NCBI RefSeq assembly: GCF_934636505.1
Contig: NZ_CAKUAL010000096.1
Coordinates: 1-5,905 of the forward strand
Direction: 5' to 3'
Origin: an uncultured Ellagibacter sp.
GTDB taxonomy: Bacteria; Actinomycetota; Coriobacteriia; Coriobacteriales; Eggerthellaceae
Length of the DNA: 5,905 bases
In this document: positions 5,782-5,905 of the stretch, one piece after another
How the letters are laid out: each line of letters starts with the position of its first letter
How positions within the stretch are numbered: position 1 is the stretch's first letter
Notes under the pieces: model-generated
Told to the model about the DNA's origin: nothing
The model's database searches: none
What the model saw: the letters and a program-made list of their open reading frames with translations, nothing else
Made by a program: the position numbers and the translations under genes

Positions 5782-5808
5782 AAAAAGCGCCGCCCATGAG
5801 CGGAACGC
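5782..5808 (-). terminator. Possible first, weaker terminator at the 5S 3' end
   Basis: The minus strand can form GCG-TT-CCGC paired with GCGG-CGC: seven base pairs, a 2-nt bulge and a 6-nt loop, followed by five T residues (5786-5782). The upstream arm overlaps the likely 3' end of the 5S RNA, so the hairpin would compete with 5S helix I. It may be a backup terminator or a processing signal. Confidence 0.4.
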
Positions 5809-5905
5809 CCTATCCTCCCACGGACTTCCTCCGCAGTACTTTCGGCGAGGAGGGGCTTAACTTCCGAGTTCGGAATGGGATCGGGTGATCCCCCTCTCTA
5901 CGGTT
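5799..5905 (-). rRNA. rrf: 5S ribosomal RNA, 5' end outside window
   Basis: The minus strand contains the universal 5S core CCCATTCCGAACTCGGAAG followed by TTAAGC, then CTCGCCGAAAGTACTG and GGGAGGATAGG, in the order and spacing of bacterial 5S rRNA. By comparison with the Bacillus subtilis 5S about 11 nt are missing at the 5' end beyond position 5905. The 3' end is placed near 5799 by counting 12 nt past ATAGG and may be off by a few bases. The 23S gene is expected to the right, outside the window. Confidence 0.93.

Noticed and set aside
5689..5799. Possible 36-codon plus-strand gene with GTG start and AGGAGG upstream
   Set aside because: The spacer is long, the translation is Arg/Gly/Pro low-complexity, and it runs through the rRNA terminator and into the 5S end.

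Overview
The window reads as ordinary chromosomal housekeeping DNA from a high-GC Gram-positive bacterium. I infer Actinomycetota, possibly class Coriobacteriia, with low to moderate confidence. The reasons are GC-rich coding sequence, a Gram-positive-style 5S rRNA, and a Rho factor with a very long disordered N-terminal extension. All genes found lie on the minus strand, so transcription runs from right to left. I saw no mobile element, CRISPR array, tRNA gene or phage remnant.

From right to left: the 3' part of a 5S rRNA gene (about 5799-5905, cut by the window edge) ends an rRNA operon. A weak hairpin with a T-run and then a very strong GC hairpin with a T-rich tail (5721-5770) close that operon. 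Next comes an AT-rich gap of about 350 bases containing a good sigma-70-type promoter (5486-5514) and a leader of about 120 nt. It drives a transaldolase-family gene (tal, 5359-4673, GTG start), followed only 3 nt later by rho (4669-2597). An intrinsic terminator (2503-2535) follows rho. Then comes an S49-family signal-peptide-peptidase-like membrane protease (sppA-like, 2464-1382), which overlaps by 17 nt a methionyl-tRNA-synthetase-type gene (metG-like, 1398 to beyond the left edge).

The layout suggests two transcription units after the rRNA operon: tal-rho (sugar-phosphate metabolism and transcription termination) and sppA-metG (membrane proteolysis and tRNA charging). The tal-rho link recalls the Bacillus subtilis region in which a tal gene lies a few genes upstream of rho.

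The points most worth a second look are in the proteins. Rho carries about 260 residues ahead of its normal N-terminal helical domain, with three AT-hook-like GRPRK motifs and an Asn/Gln-rich prion-like stretch. The MetRS-type enzyme keeps a HIGH-type motif but appears to have lost the canonical KMSKS loop, carries an extra segment of about 65 residues, and has substitutions at methionine-pocket positions. The protease keeps the Ser/Lys dyad spacing of SppA but has altered surrounding motifs and a lipobox-like sequence. I found no clearly new multi-gene system.
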